Shown here: positions 1 through 8,626 of the stretch, in pieces
Position numbering within the stretch: position 1 is the first letter of the stretch
How the letters are laid out: every line of letters begins with the position of its first letter
Assembly (NCBI GenBank): GCA_964501185.1
Contig: CAZCRT010000009.1
Coordinates: 8,397 to 72,396, forward strand
From: BS150m-G50 sp964501185 [NCBI: uncultured Bacteroidia bacterium]
GTDB lineage: Bacteria > CAIWAD01 > BS150m-G50
Direction of reading: 5' to 3'
DNA length: 64,000 nt
Translations under genes and position numbers: made by a program
Notes under the pieces: model-generated
The model's database searches: none
What the model was told of the DNA's origin: nothing
Seen by the model: only the letters and a program-made list of their open reading frames with translations

Positions 1-16
1 TGAAAGTGAGAAAGCT

Positions 17-538
17 ATGTGGAAGAGAATCAATATTGTTACTGTACTAATTACCCTGCTCATTGCCGGACTCTCTCTGACCGCCTGTTCTAAAAAGGAA
101 GCCGGCTCAACTGATACACCTGCAACGACACAGACCGGTCTGAAAGTCAGCTATGAAGCACCGGCAGCTGCCGAGGTTCCGGCCAGAGTCACACCAGAAT
201 CAGACAGTGACTGGCAGGCTATCACCAATAACAAGAATGCTGAGATAGTAGAAGTACTGAACATTATCAATCCTGTGGCAGCTTTCATTATTGCCGCCTT
301 TGACCAGTACTCCGATAAACTGAGCGAAGTAACACACGATGAATGGACAGACACCCAGGTCCAGCTTGGTAATGCTTCAACTCTTTATGGTGATTGTGTC
401 AAGCGTCTGGAGGCGGGGAATTTTGACCGTCAGCTTTTCCTTGATCTTGAGGAGTCCTGGCAGATATTTGTAAAAGTAGGTGTTGCGGGAGTTCGGACAA
501 AAACCATGATCGATTCCGATCTGTTACGCGCCGAGTAG
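17..538 (+). CDS. Lipoprotein at the head of the nos gene cluster, function unknown
   Basis: 173 residues. The N-terminus is a hydrophobic signal peptide ending in a lipobox (LTAC, Cys24), so the mature protein should be membrane-anchored outside the cytoplasm. A low-complexity Thr/Ala/Pro/Glu linker spans about residues 28-60. The rest (about 65-170) looks alpha-helical with no motif I recognise. It lies 42 bases upstream of nosD on the same strand, so it is probably co-transcribed with the nitrous oxide reductase accessory genes. Lipoproteins of unknown role are common in nos clusters of FCB-type bacteria, but I cannot assign this one to a named family. A GAGA-type ribosome binding site precedes the ATG. 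Confidence 0.75.
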   Translation: MWKRINIVTVLITLLIAGLSLTACSKKEAGSTDTPATTQTGLKVSYEAPAAAEVPARVTPESDSDWQAITNNKNAEIVEVLNIINPVAAFIIAAFDQYSDKLSEVTHDEWTDTQVQLGNASTLYGDCVKRLEAGNFDRQLFLDLEESWQIFVKVGVAGVRTKTMIDSDLLRAE

Positions 539-580
539 GACGGTACCGAATCGCACCAGATCGACAGAGATACGAAGCCA

Positions 581-1933
581 ATGAAAATCACCTCCACATT
601 TATAATCACCCTGGCCCTGGTACTCAGTACCAGGGCTTTTGCGGTGGAGGTCTCCACCAGTGATGATCTGTTGCATGCCCTGGCGGATACCCTGGCACGT
701 GATACGATTCATCTGAAACAGGGCATCTATCTGGGCCCCTTTGTGGTCACTACTTCAAGGGCCATCCTCGGTGAAGAGGGTGCCATAATTGACGGACAGG
801 GAATCGGTGATGCACTGACACTTGAGGCCGATTCCATCAGGCTGATCGGTGTAACCGTCCAGAATTCAGGCACGAGACTACTGAAAGATCACGCCGGGAT
901 AAAAGTGACCGGCGACTTTGTTGAAATTGCTGATTGTCTCGTGCGTGACAACCTGCACGGTATCTATATCAAAGGGGGTAATACCCATTACCTTCACGAC
1001 AATACCGTAGTCGGGCGGATGAATATTCAGGAAGCAGATCGTGGCAACGGCATTCACCTCTGGAGCACTTTCGAGAACATCCTCGAGAACAACGAAATCA
1101 GCTTTGCCCGTGACGGAATCTACTTCTCCTTCGCTAACCGTACACAGATCACCGGTAACCACATACACGATCTGCGCTATGGGTTGCACTACATGTATTC
1201 TGATTCCAACAGTTTCGAGGACAATCTCTTTGATCATAATGTCGCCGGTGCCGCCCTCATGTTCTCCGAGCGGATCAGTTTCAAGCGTAATATTTTCGCC
1301 CACTGCCGGGGATTCAGAGCCTACGGCATCCTGCTCCAGTCGGTAGAGTATTGCACGGCAGAATCCAACCTGATACTCGATAATACCAGGGCGGTCTTCT
1401 TCGACGACGCCAATCACAATCTGCTTGAGGGGAACGACGTCGTTCAGAACGACGTGGCCATTCTGCTCAACGCTTCCTGTGAAGACAACCTGCTGGTCGG
1501 GAATAATTTTATCTCCAACCTCTCTGACGCTGTAATGGAGCGCTCAGTCATCGATTTGACGCGCTGGGTCAGGGACGGAAAAGGCAACTTCTGGTCGGGG
1601 TATGACGGGTACGATATTGACAGCGATGGAGTTGGTGATATACCATTTCAACTTCAGAGCATCTTTGAGTTCCTCGAACTGGAAAATCCAGCGGTAAGGT
1701 TTTATCTTTACAGTCCTGCAGCACAACTGTTAGCTACAGCCGAGAAGCGTTTGCCGATCCTGCGCAAAGCAACTGCCAGCGATCCCAGGCCGGTCTTCCG
1801 CACGCTGGCAAATGCTGATGTGCCCTGGGATAAACTTGCCTACAGTGATGTCGGCGCTTCGGTTGGCCATTGTGTTATCTGGGCAATAGCTCTGTTTTTG
1901 CCGCCTGTGCTAAGTTGGAAGGTTCGCAAGTGA
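581..1933 (+). CDS. nosD: NosD, copper-site maturation protein of nitrous oxide reductase
   Basis: 450 residues with a Sec signal peptide (about 1-21, ending RAFA) and a body of short repeats typical of a right-handed parallel beta-helix (NosD/carbohydrate-binding CASH family). Repeated N-x-I/L/F-x-x-N turns run from about residue 90 to 320. A hydrophobic segment near the C-terminus (about 425-445), followed by basic residues, could anchor it to the membrane. NosD is the periplasmic partner of the NosFY ABC transporter and is needed to assemble the CuZ sulfide-bridged copper cluster of NosZ. Its position directly before nosF, nosL and nosY supports the assignment. nosZ itself is not visible here. 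Confidence 0.93.
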   Translation: MKITSTFIITLALVLSTRAFAVEVSTSDDLLHALADTLARDTIHLKQGIYLGPFVVTTSRAILGEEGAIIDGQGIGDALTLEADSIRLIGVTVQNSGTRLLKDHAGIKVTGDFVEIADCLVRDNLHGIYIKGGNTHYLHDNTVVGRMNIQEADRGNGIHLWSTFENILENNEISFARDGIYFSFANRTQITGNHIHDLRYGLHYMYSDSNSFEDNLFDHNVAGAALMFSERISFKRNIFAHCRGFRAYGILLQSVEYCTAESNLILDNTRAVFFDDANHNLLEGNDVVQNDVAILLNASCEDNLLVGNNFISNLSDAVMERSVIDLTRWVRDGKGNFWSGYDGYDIDSDGVGDIPFQLQSIFEFLELENPAVRFYLYSPAAQLLATAEKRLPILRKATASDPRPVFRTLANADVPWDKLAYSDVGASVGHCVIWAIALFLPPVLSWKVRK

Positions 1934-2823
1934 TACGGTTATCAGACTACTCGAAGAAATACGGTTCATTTCAGGCTGTCTATCCCACCGACATGCATAT
2001 CGGAGAGGGTGAGGTTTATGCCCTGCTCGGGCCCAACGGTGGTGGCAAGACAACTCTGCTCAAGTCTGTTGTCGGCCTTTCGCGCCCCGATACCGGAACC
2101 GTCACTATTGCGGGTGAAAACCTCTGGGAGAAACCGGAACAGGTGAAGGCACAGCTTTCATATCTCCCACAGCGCGTCACACTTCCAGAGAGTCTCACTG
2201 TCGGTGAGGTCCTGAATTTCTTCGCAACAATCAAGGGCGCTCCAGCTGACCGGATAGAGGAGCTGCTCGAGCTGATCGACATCAAGGCTGAAATGCGCCA
2301 GCGGACAGGAACGCTTTCCGGCGGTATGCTGCAGCGGCTGGGGCTGGTGATCACTTTCCTTGCCGACACACCTGTCTATGTACTCGATGAACCAACCCTG
2401 AATCTTGATATGGGGGGTGTGAGATGCCTGCGGAAGTATCTGGCAAAACTCAAATCAAATAAAAAGACCGTACTTTTCACATCCCACGCCATGGTTGATG
2501 CAGAGAGTCTGGCCGACCGGGTCGCAGTTATGGCCAGTGGCAGACTCGCCCTGGAGCAACCGGTAGCCGAATTCCGCACCAGGGTCAAGAATCAAACCGA
2601 TATGGTTCTGGTTCTGGCGGGACATGAAGAAACACTCGTTGACGTAGCCCTGCAGAGCGGAGCGACTGAGGCTGAGTTTGAGAACGGATATTTCCGGTAT
2701 CGTGCCGATCAGATTGAACAGATCAAAGTGCTTGAAGCCATCCGGGAGACCGGAACAGATATCATCAGCATATCAACCCAGAAACCATCACTTGATCAAC
2801 TCGTGGAGGAACATTATGACTAA
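1930..2823 (+). CDS. nosF: NosF, ABC transporter ATPase for nitrous oxide reductase maturation
   Basis: ABC ATPase of about 297 residues with Walker A GPNGGGKTT, signature LSGGMLQR and Walker B VYVLDEPT. The most likely start is the GTG at 1930, which overlaps the nosD stop (GTGA) and has GGAAGG seven bases upstream. An ATG at 1870 would place 20 non-conserved residues in front and lie well inside nosD. NosF powers NosY and acts with NosD to supply sulfur or another component for the CuZ centre. The C-terminal 90 residues after the ATPase core are typical of this subfamily. The gene overlaps nosL by eight bases, which suggests translational coupling. Confidence 0.92.
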   Translation: MIRLSDYSKKYGSFQAVYPTDMHIGEGEVYALLGPNGGGKTTLLKSVVGLSRPDTGTVTIAGENLWEKPEQVKAQLSYLPQRVTLPESLTVGEVLNFFATIKGAPADRIEELLELIDIKAEMRQRTGTLSGGMLQRLGLVITFLADTPVYVLDEPTLNLDMGGVRCLRKYLAKLKSNKKTVLFTSHAMVDAESLADRVAVMASGRLALEQPVAEFRTRVKNQTDMVLVLAGHEETLVDVALQSGATEAEFENGYFRYRADQIEQIKVLEAIRETGTDIISISTQKPSLDQLVEEHYD

Positions 2824-3544
2824 GCTAAGTACTGTTCTGCTCTGTGCGCTACTGGCAGTTTCCTGCCAGACGAAAGTTCACCCACACCTGGACGCAGGCC
2901 TGGACCAGTGTGAAAATTGCTCTATGGTAATCAATGATGTCGATCATGGGGCGGTAGCGATTAATGCCGCTGAGAAGATGCTTACATTCTGTTGCCCGGT
3001 TTGTGTTCTGCAGACTATCAACAAGCTCAAGGCAGACGGGGCAGCGGTGCAGATGAACGTATATCTGTTCGATCACACCAGCTTTAAAGCCATCCCTGCC
3101 ACCCGGGCTTTCATTGTACATGGCAATTTCCGGACTACCATGGGTTATGGGCTTATGGCCTTTGCCGAGGAGCCAGATGCAGCAGACTTTGCCATCGAAA
3201 TGGCGGGTACAGTAATCACCTGGAATGATCTTCGGGTAATGTGGGAGCGGGCCGACAGGGAGATTGAGCTCTCTACGGCAGATATCGACGATCCACCTGC
3301 TATTGAAGTACACCGGGGTCAGATTGTTGATGTAACCTACGACAATCCCCGGGGTGAGATGGATCAGATTCTACTGACGGGATATGATTTCCAGATGCAG
3401 ACACCGGCAGAATCAAGCATGACAAAAACCTTTATAGCTGACAAACCCGGTCAGGGATTTGTCTTTCAAAACAATGCCGGTCAGATCCTGGCGACACTCT
3501 TTGTTGCCGGTGATCACACAGCTGAAGAAGCCGATTTCCGGTGA
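2816..3544 (+). CDS. nosL: NosL copper-binding lipoprotein, extended form
   Basis: 242 residues starting at ATG 2816, inside the end of nosF. The signal peptide ends in a lipobox (LAVSC). The CENCSM motif just after the lipoprotein anchor is the Cys/Met copper(I) site expected of NosL, and a second cluster CCPVC follows about 40 residues later. The central part (about 70-150) matches the NosL fold, with an MGYG motif. The C-terminal part from about residue 150 contains a further domain rich in Asp, which classical NosL proteins of about 180 residues lack. NosL delivers Cu(I) to apo-NosZ in the periplasm. Context in nosDFLY is clear. Confidence 0.88.
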   Translation: MTKLSTVLLCALLAVSCQTKVHPHLDAGLDQCENCSMVINDVDHGAVAINAAEKMLTFCCPVCVLQTINKLKADGAAVQMNVYLFDHTSFKAIPATRAFIVHGNFRTTMGYGLMAFAEEPDAADFAIEMAGTVITWNDLRVMWERADREIELSTADIDDPPAIEVHRGQIVDVTYDNPRGEMDQILLTGYDFQMQTPAESSMTKTFIADKPGQGFVFQNNAGQILATLFVAGDHTAEEADFR

Positions 3545-3570
3545 TCCACATTTAACCACAGGCCCGCCCG

Positions 3571-4395
3571 ATGAATAAAGTGCTGCTGATAGCCAGACAG
3601 GATCTGAAACTGAATCTGCGTAACAGGTGGATTCTCGGGGTATCCATTCTCTTCGGTGTGCTGACCCTCACGATCGCCTACTCCGGTATGGTTACAGCGG
3701 GTTATGTAGGATTCCAGGATTTTCGACGTACCGGTGCTTCGATTGTGAGCCTCGTCCTCTATCTGGTGCCTATCCTGGCGTTGATGATGGGGACCTATAC
3801 TTTTGTCTCCTACCGTAAGTACCTCGACTGGGTAATCAGCCAGCCAGTCGCCCGCTGGAAGATTATCATCGGAAAGTACCTCGGTGCTCTGGGGTCCCTG
3901 GTTCTGGCGGTTGTCGCGGGTTTCGCGGTCGCCGGGATTATCATCGCTTTCCGTATAGGTGCTGAAGGGTCCTGGCGTTTCATGCTGGTTGCTCTTCATT
4001 CCCTTATGCTGGGTGCGGTGTTTCTGAGCCTTGCCCTCCTCCTCTCGATCATTGTCCACCGGCGCCAGGCCGCGGTCGGACTCTCCGTACTGCTCTGGTT
4101 TTTCTTCGTGATCTTTTACGATCTGGCTGTACTGGCCAGTACAACCTACCTGTCTCACACAACCCTGAAAACCGGGTTGCTGGTAGGGTTGTTTTTTAAC
4201 CCGGTCGACATGGTGCGGGTTTCCAGTCTCCTTGCAGTAGGGGGGGATTCAATATTTGGTGCGGCTGGTGTTGTGGCTGTGAAACTGCTGGGCAGTACCG
4301 GCGCCCTCACCCTGATCTCGCTGATACTGGTTATTCTCTGGATCGTTGTACCGTTGCTGATCAGCATAAAATTGTTCGACAGGCAGAATGTCTGA
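3571..4395 (+). CDS. nosY: NosY, ABC-2 type membrane permease
   Basis: 274 residues with six predicted transmembrane segments and the N-terminal pattern of ABC-2 permeases (a cytoplasmic start followed by a long first hydrophobic segment at about 20-40). It is the membrane partner of NosF and is thought to move a sulfur species to NosD for CuZ assembly. It starts 26 bases after nosL and is the last nos gene visible. Length and topology match family members of about 270-280 residues. Confidence 0.9.
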   Translation: MNKVLLIARQDLKLNLRNRWILGVSILFGVLTLTIAYSGMVTAGYVGFQDFRRTGASIVSLVLYLVPILALMMGTYTFVSYRKYLDWVISQPVARWKIIIGKYLGALGSLVLAVVAGFAVAGIIIAFRIGAEGSWRFMLVALHSLMLGAVFLSLALLLSIIVHRRQAAVGLSVLLWFFFVIFYDLAVLASTTYLSHTTLKTGLLVGLFFNPVDMVRVSSLLAVGGDSIFGAAGVVAVKLLGSTGALTLISLILVILWIVVPLLISIKLFDRQNV

Positions 4396-4736
4396 ACACC
4401 TGGTGTGACACAACGCTGACTTTCCGGTAGTGGAGATCACCTCAGGAAATTATGGAAAGCAGTTTTGAGCAAGGAAACTATTGCTCAACTGGTTCAGTTT
4501 CTGCATCATTTTTCTCATAGAAGTCAGACCAACTATCTGACGGTTCTATTCCTTGCAGGCCTGACCTTAAAACCTGGAAAGAAACATGCTTAACGAGTTA
4601 ACAGTTTACCAGATCTGAAGCGTGCTACGGGAACCGGTACGGTTCCCTCACATTAACGCACGCGCAACCCACCCGCTCTGACCACCGGGAGTCTCCGGTT
4701 TGCAGCACGGGTGACCGCGCGCAAACGGAGGTTCCA
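4396..4736 (+). promoter_or_regulatory. Structured leader upstream of the selenium operon
   Basis: Gap between nosY and yedE. The last 120 bases fold into several strong helices that I read directly. GCGTGC (4620-4625) pairs with GCACGC (4658-4663), enclosing an 8-bp hairpin (GGGAACCG 4629-4636 with CGGTTCCC 4640-4647). A second nested structure pairs CGCGC (4661-4665) with GCGCG (4717-4721), CACCCG (4670-4675) with CGGGTG (4708-4713) and ACCGG (4684-4688) with CCGGT (4695-4699). The two outer helices share bases 4661-4663 and cannot both form. The second closes six bases before the GGAGG at 4727-4731, so it could affect access to the yedE ribosome binding site. I do not recognise a known riboswitch class, and the regulatory role is inferred. 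Confidence 0.5.
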
Positions 4737-5864
4737 ATGCCCCAGAACAATTACAGTAAACTTACCGCCTTCTTCGCTTCCCGATGGGGAATCATCCTGA
4801 TCGGTGCCGTCATTGGCATCCTGGCTCCCCTGCTCCAGAGGCTGGGCAATCCCCCCAACATGGGGATCTGCGCCGCCTGCTTTGAACGCGATATCGCCGG
4901 TGCCCTCGGACTGCATCGTGCCGGTGTCGTACAACAGATCAGACCGGAATTGATCGGCTTTGTACTGGGCTCGCTGATTGCAGCTCTGCTGTTCCGGGAG
5001 TTCAGGGCGCGAGGGGGTTCGGCTCCGCTGATCCGTTTTGTGCTGGGTGCATTCGCCATGATTGGCGCCCTGACATTTCTCGGCTGTCCCTGGCGGGCGC
5101 TGCTGCGGCTGGCCGGTGGTGACATGAATGCCGTTATCGGATTGATCGGCCTGGCGACAGGTATCGGTGTCGGTACACTCTTTCTCCGGCGCGGTTACAG
5201 CCTGGGCCGGGCGCAAAAAACAAAAGCCGCCGCAGGTTGGGTTATGCCGTTAATAATGATCGGCCTGTTGTTACTCGCACTGTTTCGCCCTCAGTTCAGT
5301 GAGGGTGGCGCAATCTTCTTCAGCGTCAAAGGCCCCGGAGCTATGACGGCGCCATTACTGATCGCGTTGGGAGCCGGATTGTTGATCGGATTTCTGGCGC
5401 AACGCACCCGCTTCTGCACCATGGGAGCTATTCGCGATGTTATTCTGATCCGTGATTACCACCTCATGACCGGTGTGGTGGCGCTGGTGGTGGCAGCCTT
5501 TATAACCAATCTCATCCTGGGCCAGGTTGGCTTTGGTTTCGCAGCACAACCGATTTCGCATAGTAATCACCTCTGGAATTTTCTGGGGATGGTTCTGGCT
5601 GGCCAGGCCTTTCTGCTGGCAGGAGGCTGTCCCGGGCGCCAGCTCTTTCTCTCAGGAGAAGGTGACAGCGACGCGGGTATCTTTGTGCTGGGGATGATTA
5701 CCGGTGCCGGTTTTGCCCATAATTTTGCCCTGGCCGGTAAACCGGACAGGATGGTCGAAGGTGTCCTGCAGGTCGGTGGTATTTCCGGCTATGGGATGGT
5801 GGCTGTTATAATCGGATTGCTGGTCTGTGTGGCCATCGGACTGTCCATGCGGGAACGGGTATAA
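4737..5864 (+). CDS. yedE: YedE-type selenium (sulfur) transport membrane protein
   Basis: 375 residues with about ten hydrophobic segments in two homologous halves (YeeE/YedE, PF04143). Signature cysteines of the family are visible: GICAACFERD near residue 40, GCPWR near 120, RFCTMGAIRD near 225 and GGCPGRQ near 297. The first motif and its neighbours match the selenium-linked YedE subfamily better than thiosulfate-importing YeeE/TsuA. In known genomes this subfamily occurs with SelD and selenoproteins, and it is thought to move a selenium compound across the inner membrane. It heads a four-gene operon with tusA, a cysteine desulfurase and DUF3343. Translation starts five bases after GGAGG. 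Sulfur rather than selenium transport cannot be excluded from sequence alone. Confidence 0.85.
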   Translation: MPQNNYSKLTAFFASRWGIILIGAVIGILAPLLQRLGNPPNMGICAACFERDIAGALGLHRAGVVQQIRPELIGFVLGSLIAALLFREFRARGGSAPLIRFVLGAFAMIGALTFLGCPWRALLRLAGGDMNAVIGLIGLATGIGVGTLFLRRGYSLGRAQKTKAAAGWVMPLIMIGLLLLALFRPQFSEGGAIFFSVKGPGAMTAPLLIALGAGLLIGFLAQRTRFCTMGAIRDVILIRDYHLMTGVVALVVAAFITNLILGQVGFGFAAQPISHSNHLWNFLGMVLAGQAFLLAGGCPGRQLFLSGEGDSDAGIFVLGMITGAGFAHNFALAGKPDRMVEGVLQVGGISGYGMVAVIIGLLVCVAIGLSMRERV

Positions 5865-5914
5865 CTGATACTGTAACTGCCGGAGAATTTGCCAAATGAA
5901 TTATGGAGGATAAA

Positions 5915-6124
5915 ATGTCACAGAAAATTGATGCCTGCGGATTATCATGTCCACAGCCGGTTCTACTGGTTGACAGAGCGATCGCGAACGCTGACTTTCC
6001 GGTGGAGGTGACGGTTGATACTGTTACAGCAGTTGAAAATGTCCGGCGCCTGGCTGAAAACAGGAGTTGCCGGGTTACTGTAGAGGAAAAAGAAGATGGC
6101 TTCGAACTGTTGATTGAACAATGA
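5915..6124 (+). CDS. tusA: TusA/SirA-family sulfur or selenium carrier
   Basis: 69 residues starting at ATG 5915, chosen because GGAGG lies five bases upstream at 5905-5909; an in-frame ATG at 5903 lacks such a site. The CGLSCPQP motif at residues 8-15 holds the conserved CPxP cysteine that carries a persulfide or perselenide. It corresponds to the TusA half of YedF, without the DsrE-like second domain. Its position between yedE and a TIGR01977 desulfurase matches selenium-metabolism clusters. The stop codon overlaps the next start (ATGA), so the two proteins are likely made together. Confidence 0.88.
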   Translation: MSQKIDACGLSCPQPVLLVDRAIANADFPVEVTVDTVTAVENVRRLAENRSCRVTVEEKEDGFELLIEQ

Positions 6125-7284
6125 TCTATCTCGACAATGCAGCTACCAGCTGGCCCAAACCGGACTGTGTGGCGGAAGCAATGATCAGAGTGCTGGAAAC
6201 TGCCGGGGGAAATCCCGGCCGTTCCGGTCATCGCGTCTCACTTGAAGCCGGGCGGGCGGTTTACCACACACGGGAGATTCTGGCTGCACTTTTTGGTGTA
6301 GCCGACCCGTTACGGGTTGTCCTGTCCCAGAATGCTACCGAGGGTTTGAACCTGGCCCTTCGTGGACAGCTGCGTCCAGGTGATCATGTGATCACCAGCA
6401 GTATGGAACATAACGCTGTCATGCGCCCGCTGCGTCATCTGGAAGAGCAGGGCATAGAGATCACGGTGATACCCTGTTCACCACAGGGGGTGCTCAACCC
6501 GGACGATCTGACACCGGCGATCAGGAACAATACAGTGATGATTGTTTTGAATCATGCCTCTAATGTGACCGGTACGATACAACCGGTCAGAGAGGCGGGG
6601 CAGATTGCCCGAAAACATGGCTTACTGTTGCTGGTCGACGCTGCCCAGAGTGCCGGTTTGATACCGCTGGATATGGAAGGGGACTGTATCGACCTGCTGG
6701 CATTTACCGGTCATAAAGCACTGCTGGGGCCTCCCGGAACCGGCGGATTACTGATCGGAGAGCGGGTGGATCTGGCGCGGTTGCAACCATTGATACGTGG
6801 GGGCACCGGCAGCCGGTCGGGTGATGAAATACAACCGGCGTTGCTACCGGACCGCTACGAAAGCGGTACACGCAATACACCGGGCCTGGCAGGGCTGGCT
6901 TCTGCCCTCAGCTGGCTGGAATCTCAGGGTTGGGATAAGATCCGCCAGCAGGAAGCCAGGGTAAGTCAGCGGTTGAGCAACGGGTTGCGGGACATTTCCG
7001 GTGTAACCATTTACGGTGTAGAGGATGTGGATCGCAGCACCGGTGTGGTGTCATTCAACATTGATAACAGCATGCTCTCCACTGTTGGCCTGGAGCTGGA
7101 AGAGAAGTCCGGGATTCTCTGCCGGGTAGGACTGCACTGTTCGCCCGCTTCACACCGTACTATAGGCACCTATCCCACAGGTACGGTGCGCCTCAGTCCG
7201 GGTTATTTCACAACAGAAACGGAAATTGACACTGTGCTGACAGCAGTTGACAGGCTGGCTGCCACAGCTGCCGGAAACCGCTGA
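6121..7284 (+). CDS. Class V aminotransferase, TIGR01977-type cysteine desulfurase
   Basis: 387 residues, PLP-dependent. The lysine expected to bind PLP lies in FTGHKALLGPPG (about residue 200), and the catalytic cysteine sits in GLHCSPASHRTIGT (about residue 340). The C-terminal sequence GTVRLSPGYFTTETEID matches the TIGR01977 branch, a NifS/SufS-like family that often accompanies YedE, TusA-like and DUF3343 proteins. The likely reaction is removal of sulfur from cysteine or selenium from selenocysteine and transfer to a carrier, here most plausibly TusA or DUF3343. Start ATG overlaps the tusA stop. Substrate preference is not determined by the sequence. Confidence 0.87.
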   Translation: MIYLDNAATSWPKPDCVAEAMIRVLETAGGNPGRSGHRVSLEAGRAVYHTREILAALFGVADPLRVVLSQNATEGLNLALRGQLRPGDHVITSSMEHNAVMRPLRHLEEQGIEITVIPCSPQGVLNPDDLTPAIRNNTVMIVLNHASNVTGTIQPVREAGQIARKHGLLLLVDAAQSAGLIPLDMEGDCIDLLAFTGHKALLGPPGTGGLLIGERVDLARLQPLIRGGTGSRSGDEIQPALLPDRYESGTRNTPGLAGLASALSWLESQGWDKIRQQEARVSQRLSNGLRDISGVTIYGVEDVDRSTGVVSFNIDNSMLSTVGLELEEKSGILCRVGLHCSPASHRTIGTYPTGTVRLSPGYFTTETEIDTVLTAVDRLAATAAGNR

Positions 7285-7299
7285 GCAGAAAGGATCTCG

Positions 7300-7530
7300 A
7301 TGGCAAAGGAGGAATACACCGTCCTGCTGGCCCCCACAATCAGCCACGCCCTGAAAGGGGAAAGCCTGCTGAAAAAAGCCGGTTGCAGTTGTAAACTGAT
7401 TCCGGTACCACGTCACCTCAGCTCTGATTGTGGTGTCTGCCTGCGGATCGCGCGCGCGGGTAAATCTGTGGCACAGCAGATTCTCGAGCAGGGAGGTCTG
7501 GGTGCTGGTGAGTGGTATAATCTGAAGTAA
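7300..7530 (+). CDS. DUF3343 putative selenium/sulfur carrier
   Basis: 76 residues of the PF11823 (Se/S carrier-like) family. Visible features are the N-terminal strand followed by a helix (HALKGESLLKKAG), the PVPRHLSSDCG motif and the following GVCLRIA. The cysteines at about 28, 30, 44 and 47 are candidate chalcogen carriers. AAGGAGG sits directly before the first residues, inside the start of the coding sequence. The start codon itself is preceded by an AAAGGA site. It ends the yedE operon. In other genomes this family co-occurs with selenium-trafficking genes, so a role as a small carrier protein is inferred. Confidence 0.82.
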   Translation: MAKEEYTVLLAPTISHALKGESLLKKAGCSCKLIPVPRHLSSDCGVCLRIARAGKSVAQQILEQGGLGAGEWYNLK

Positions 7531-7535
7531 TACTG

Positions 7536-7580
7536 TTCAGGCGCACCTGGCGAAATCCACCATGATAAATGGTGCCTGAG
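7536..7580. terminator. Possible terminator between convergent genes
   Basis: CAGGCGCACC (7538-7547) pairs with GGTGCCTG (7571-7578) with one bulged base, between the convergent DUF3343 and DUF389 genes. There is no T-tract, so this is only a weak candidate for a bidirectional terminator. Confidence 0.3.
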
Positions 7581-7597
7581 AGGTGATGACGAGCTTT

Positions 7598-8572
7598 TCA
7601 GGGTCCTCGAAAAAATATGATAGTTAACAGTATGGCCAGGCTTATCAGCCATCCAGTGACATAAACAGTCATCGCGTGCTTCGCTTTCTTCTTTTCCAGC
7701 CAGGTGCGCGGGTTGATACCCCTGGCAAGCAAAACGATATTGCTGGCCAGGTTAACACATACGATATTTACTGCCAGCAGAATCCCCGCCCCTACAGCGA
7801 GCTCCATGTTTCCCTGCCCCAGCATGAGACCCAGTGTGGCCGCCGGTGGCAGAAGCGCTACAGCAACCATGACACCGACCAGTACGCTTGACAGCCCTGT
7901 TGTCAGTGATAGTGCCGCTGCTGCACCGGAAGCCAACGCCAGTGCAACCGAGTCCAGTCCGGCCTCAGTACGGCTCAGGATCTCGGGGTTCAGAGATTCA
8001 GAAAGCCAGAGAAATCCCAGACCGACAGAGAGGCCCACAGCCAACAGAATACCTGCGAGCAGTGTTCGCGCCGCGCTCTGCACAAGTTTGATATCACCCA
8101 GAGCGGTACCGAGACTCAACGCCAGATTCGGCCCCAGCAACGGCGCAATCACCATAGCGCCGATTACAACGGCGATATTGTTCTTCATAAGACCAATAGC
8201 GGCTACTATCGTCGACAGTATCACCAGCAGGATAAAATTGAAGTCAAGTCGCGCCCTTTTCTCAACATCTTCATAAAGCTCTTCTCGAGCAGTAGTTGTA
8301 GCATCTTTCCGCTTACTGTTGGTTTCCTCCGGCCGGGGCAATGATGCTTCAAGAGTTAAAACCAGTATCCGGGCAGATGGCTGTGCACCCAGGATATTCT
8401 GCAGCGCATCCAATACCCACTGAAGCTTATCATCAGTTACCAGTAACCGAATCTGCCTCTTGCCATCTTCTCCCGCAGCACCAAGGCGTATATCCCGGGA
8501 ATCGGCTTTTTCCGCCAGTGCCGTGATAGTATCTGAGCTGCCGGCGTCAGCAACAACCTCGACATATTTCAT
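7598..8572 (-). CDS. DUF389 (TIGR00341) membrane protein
   Basis: 324 residues. The N-terminal 100 residues form a soluble alpha/beta domain (MKYVEVVADAGSSDTI). They are followed by the DUF389 core of about six transmembrane segments, with the conserved stretches NNIAVVIGAMVIAPLLGP and LPPAATLGLM. Family members are widespread inner-membrane proteins without an established biochemical role. It is convergent with the selenium operon and has its own ATG. No regulatory site was recognised. Confidence 0.9.
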   Translation of the reverse strand: MKYVEVVADAGSSDTITALAEKADSRDIRLGAAGEDGKRQIRLLVTDDKLQWVLDALQNILGAQPSARILVLTLEASLPRPEETNSKRKDATTTAREELYEDVEKRARLDFNFILLVILSTIVAAIGLMKNNIAVVIGAMVIAPLLGPNLALSLGTALGDIKLVQSAARTLLAGILLAVGLSVGLGFLWLSESLNPEILSRTEAGLDSVALALASGAAAALSLTTGLSSVLVGVMVAVALLPPAATLGLMLGQGNMELAVGAGILLAVNIVCVNLASNIVLLARGINPRTWLEKKKAKHAMTVYVTGWLISLAILLTIIFFRGP

Positions 8573-8626
8573 TATTGGCTACTTCCTTTTCAGATATACG
8601 GCGTTTCAGGTATGATTTGAGAATCA

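Noticed and set aside
4612-4736. tRNA-Sec gene (selC) in the yedE leader
   Set aside because: Helices do not form a cloverleaf, and there is no T-loop GGTTC consensus or UCA anticodon in a seven-base loop.
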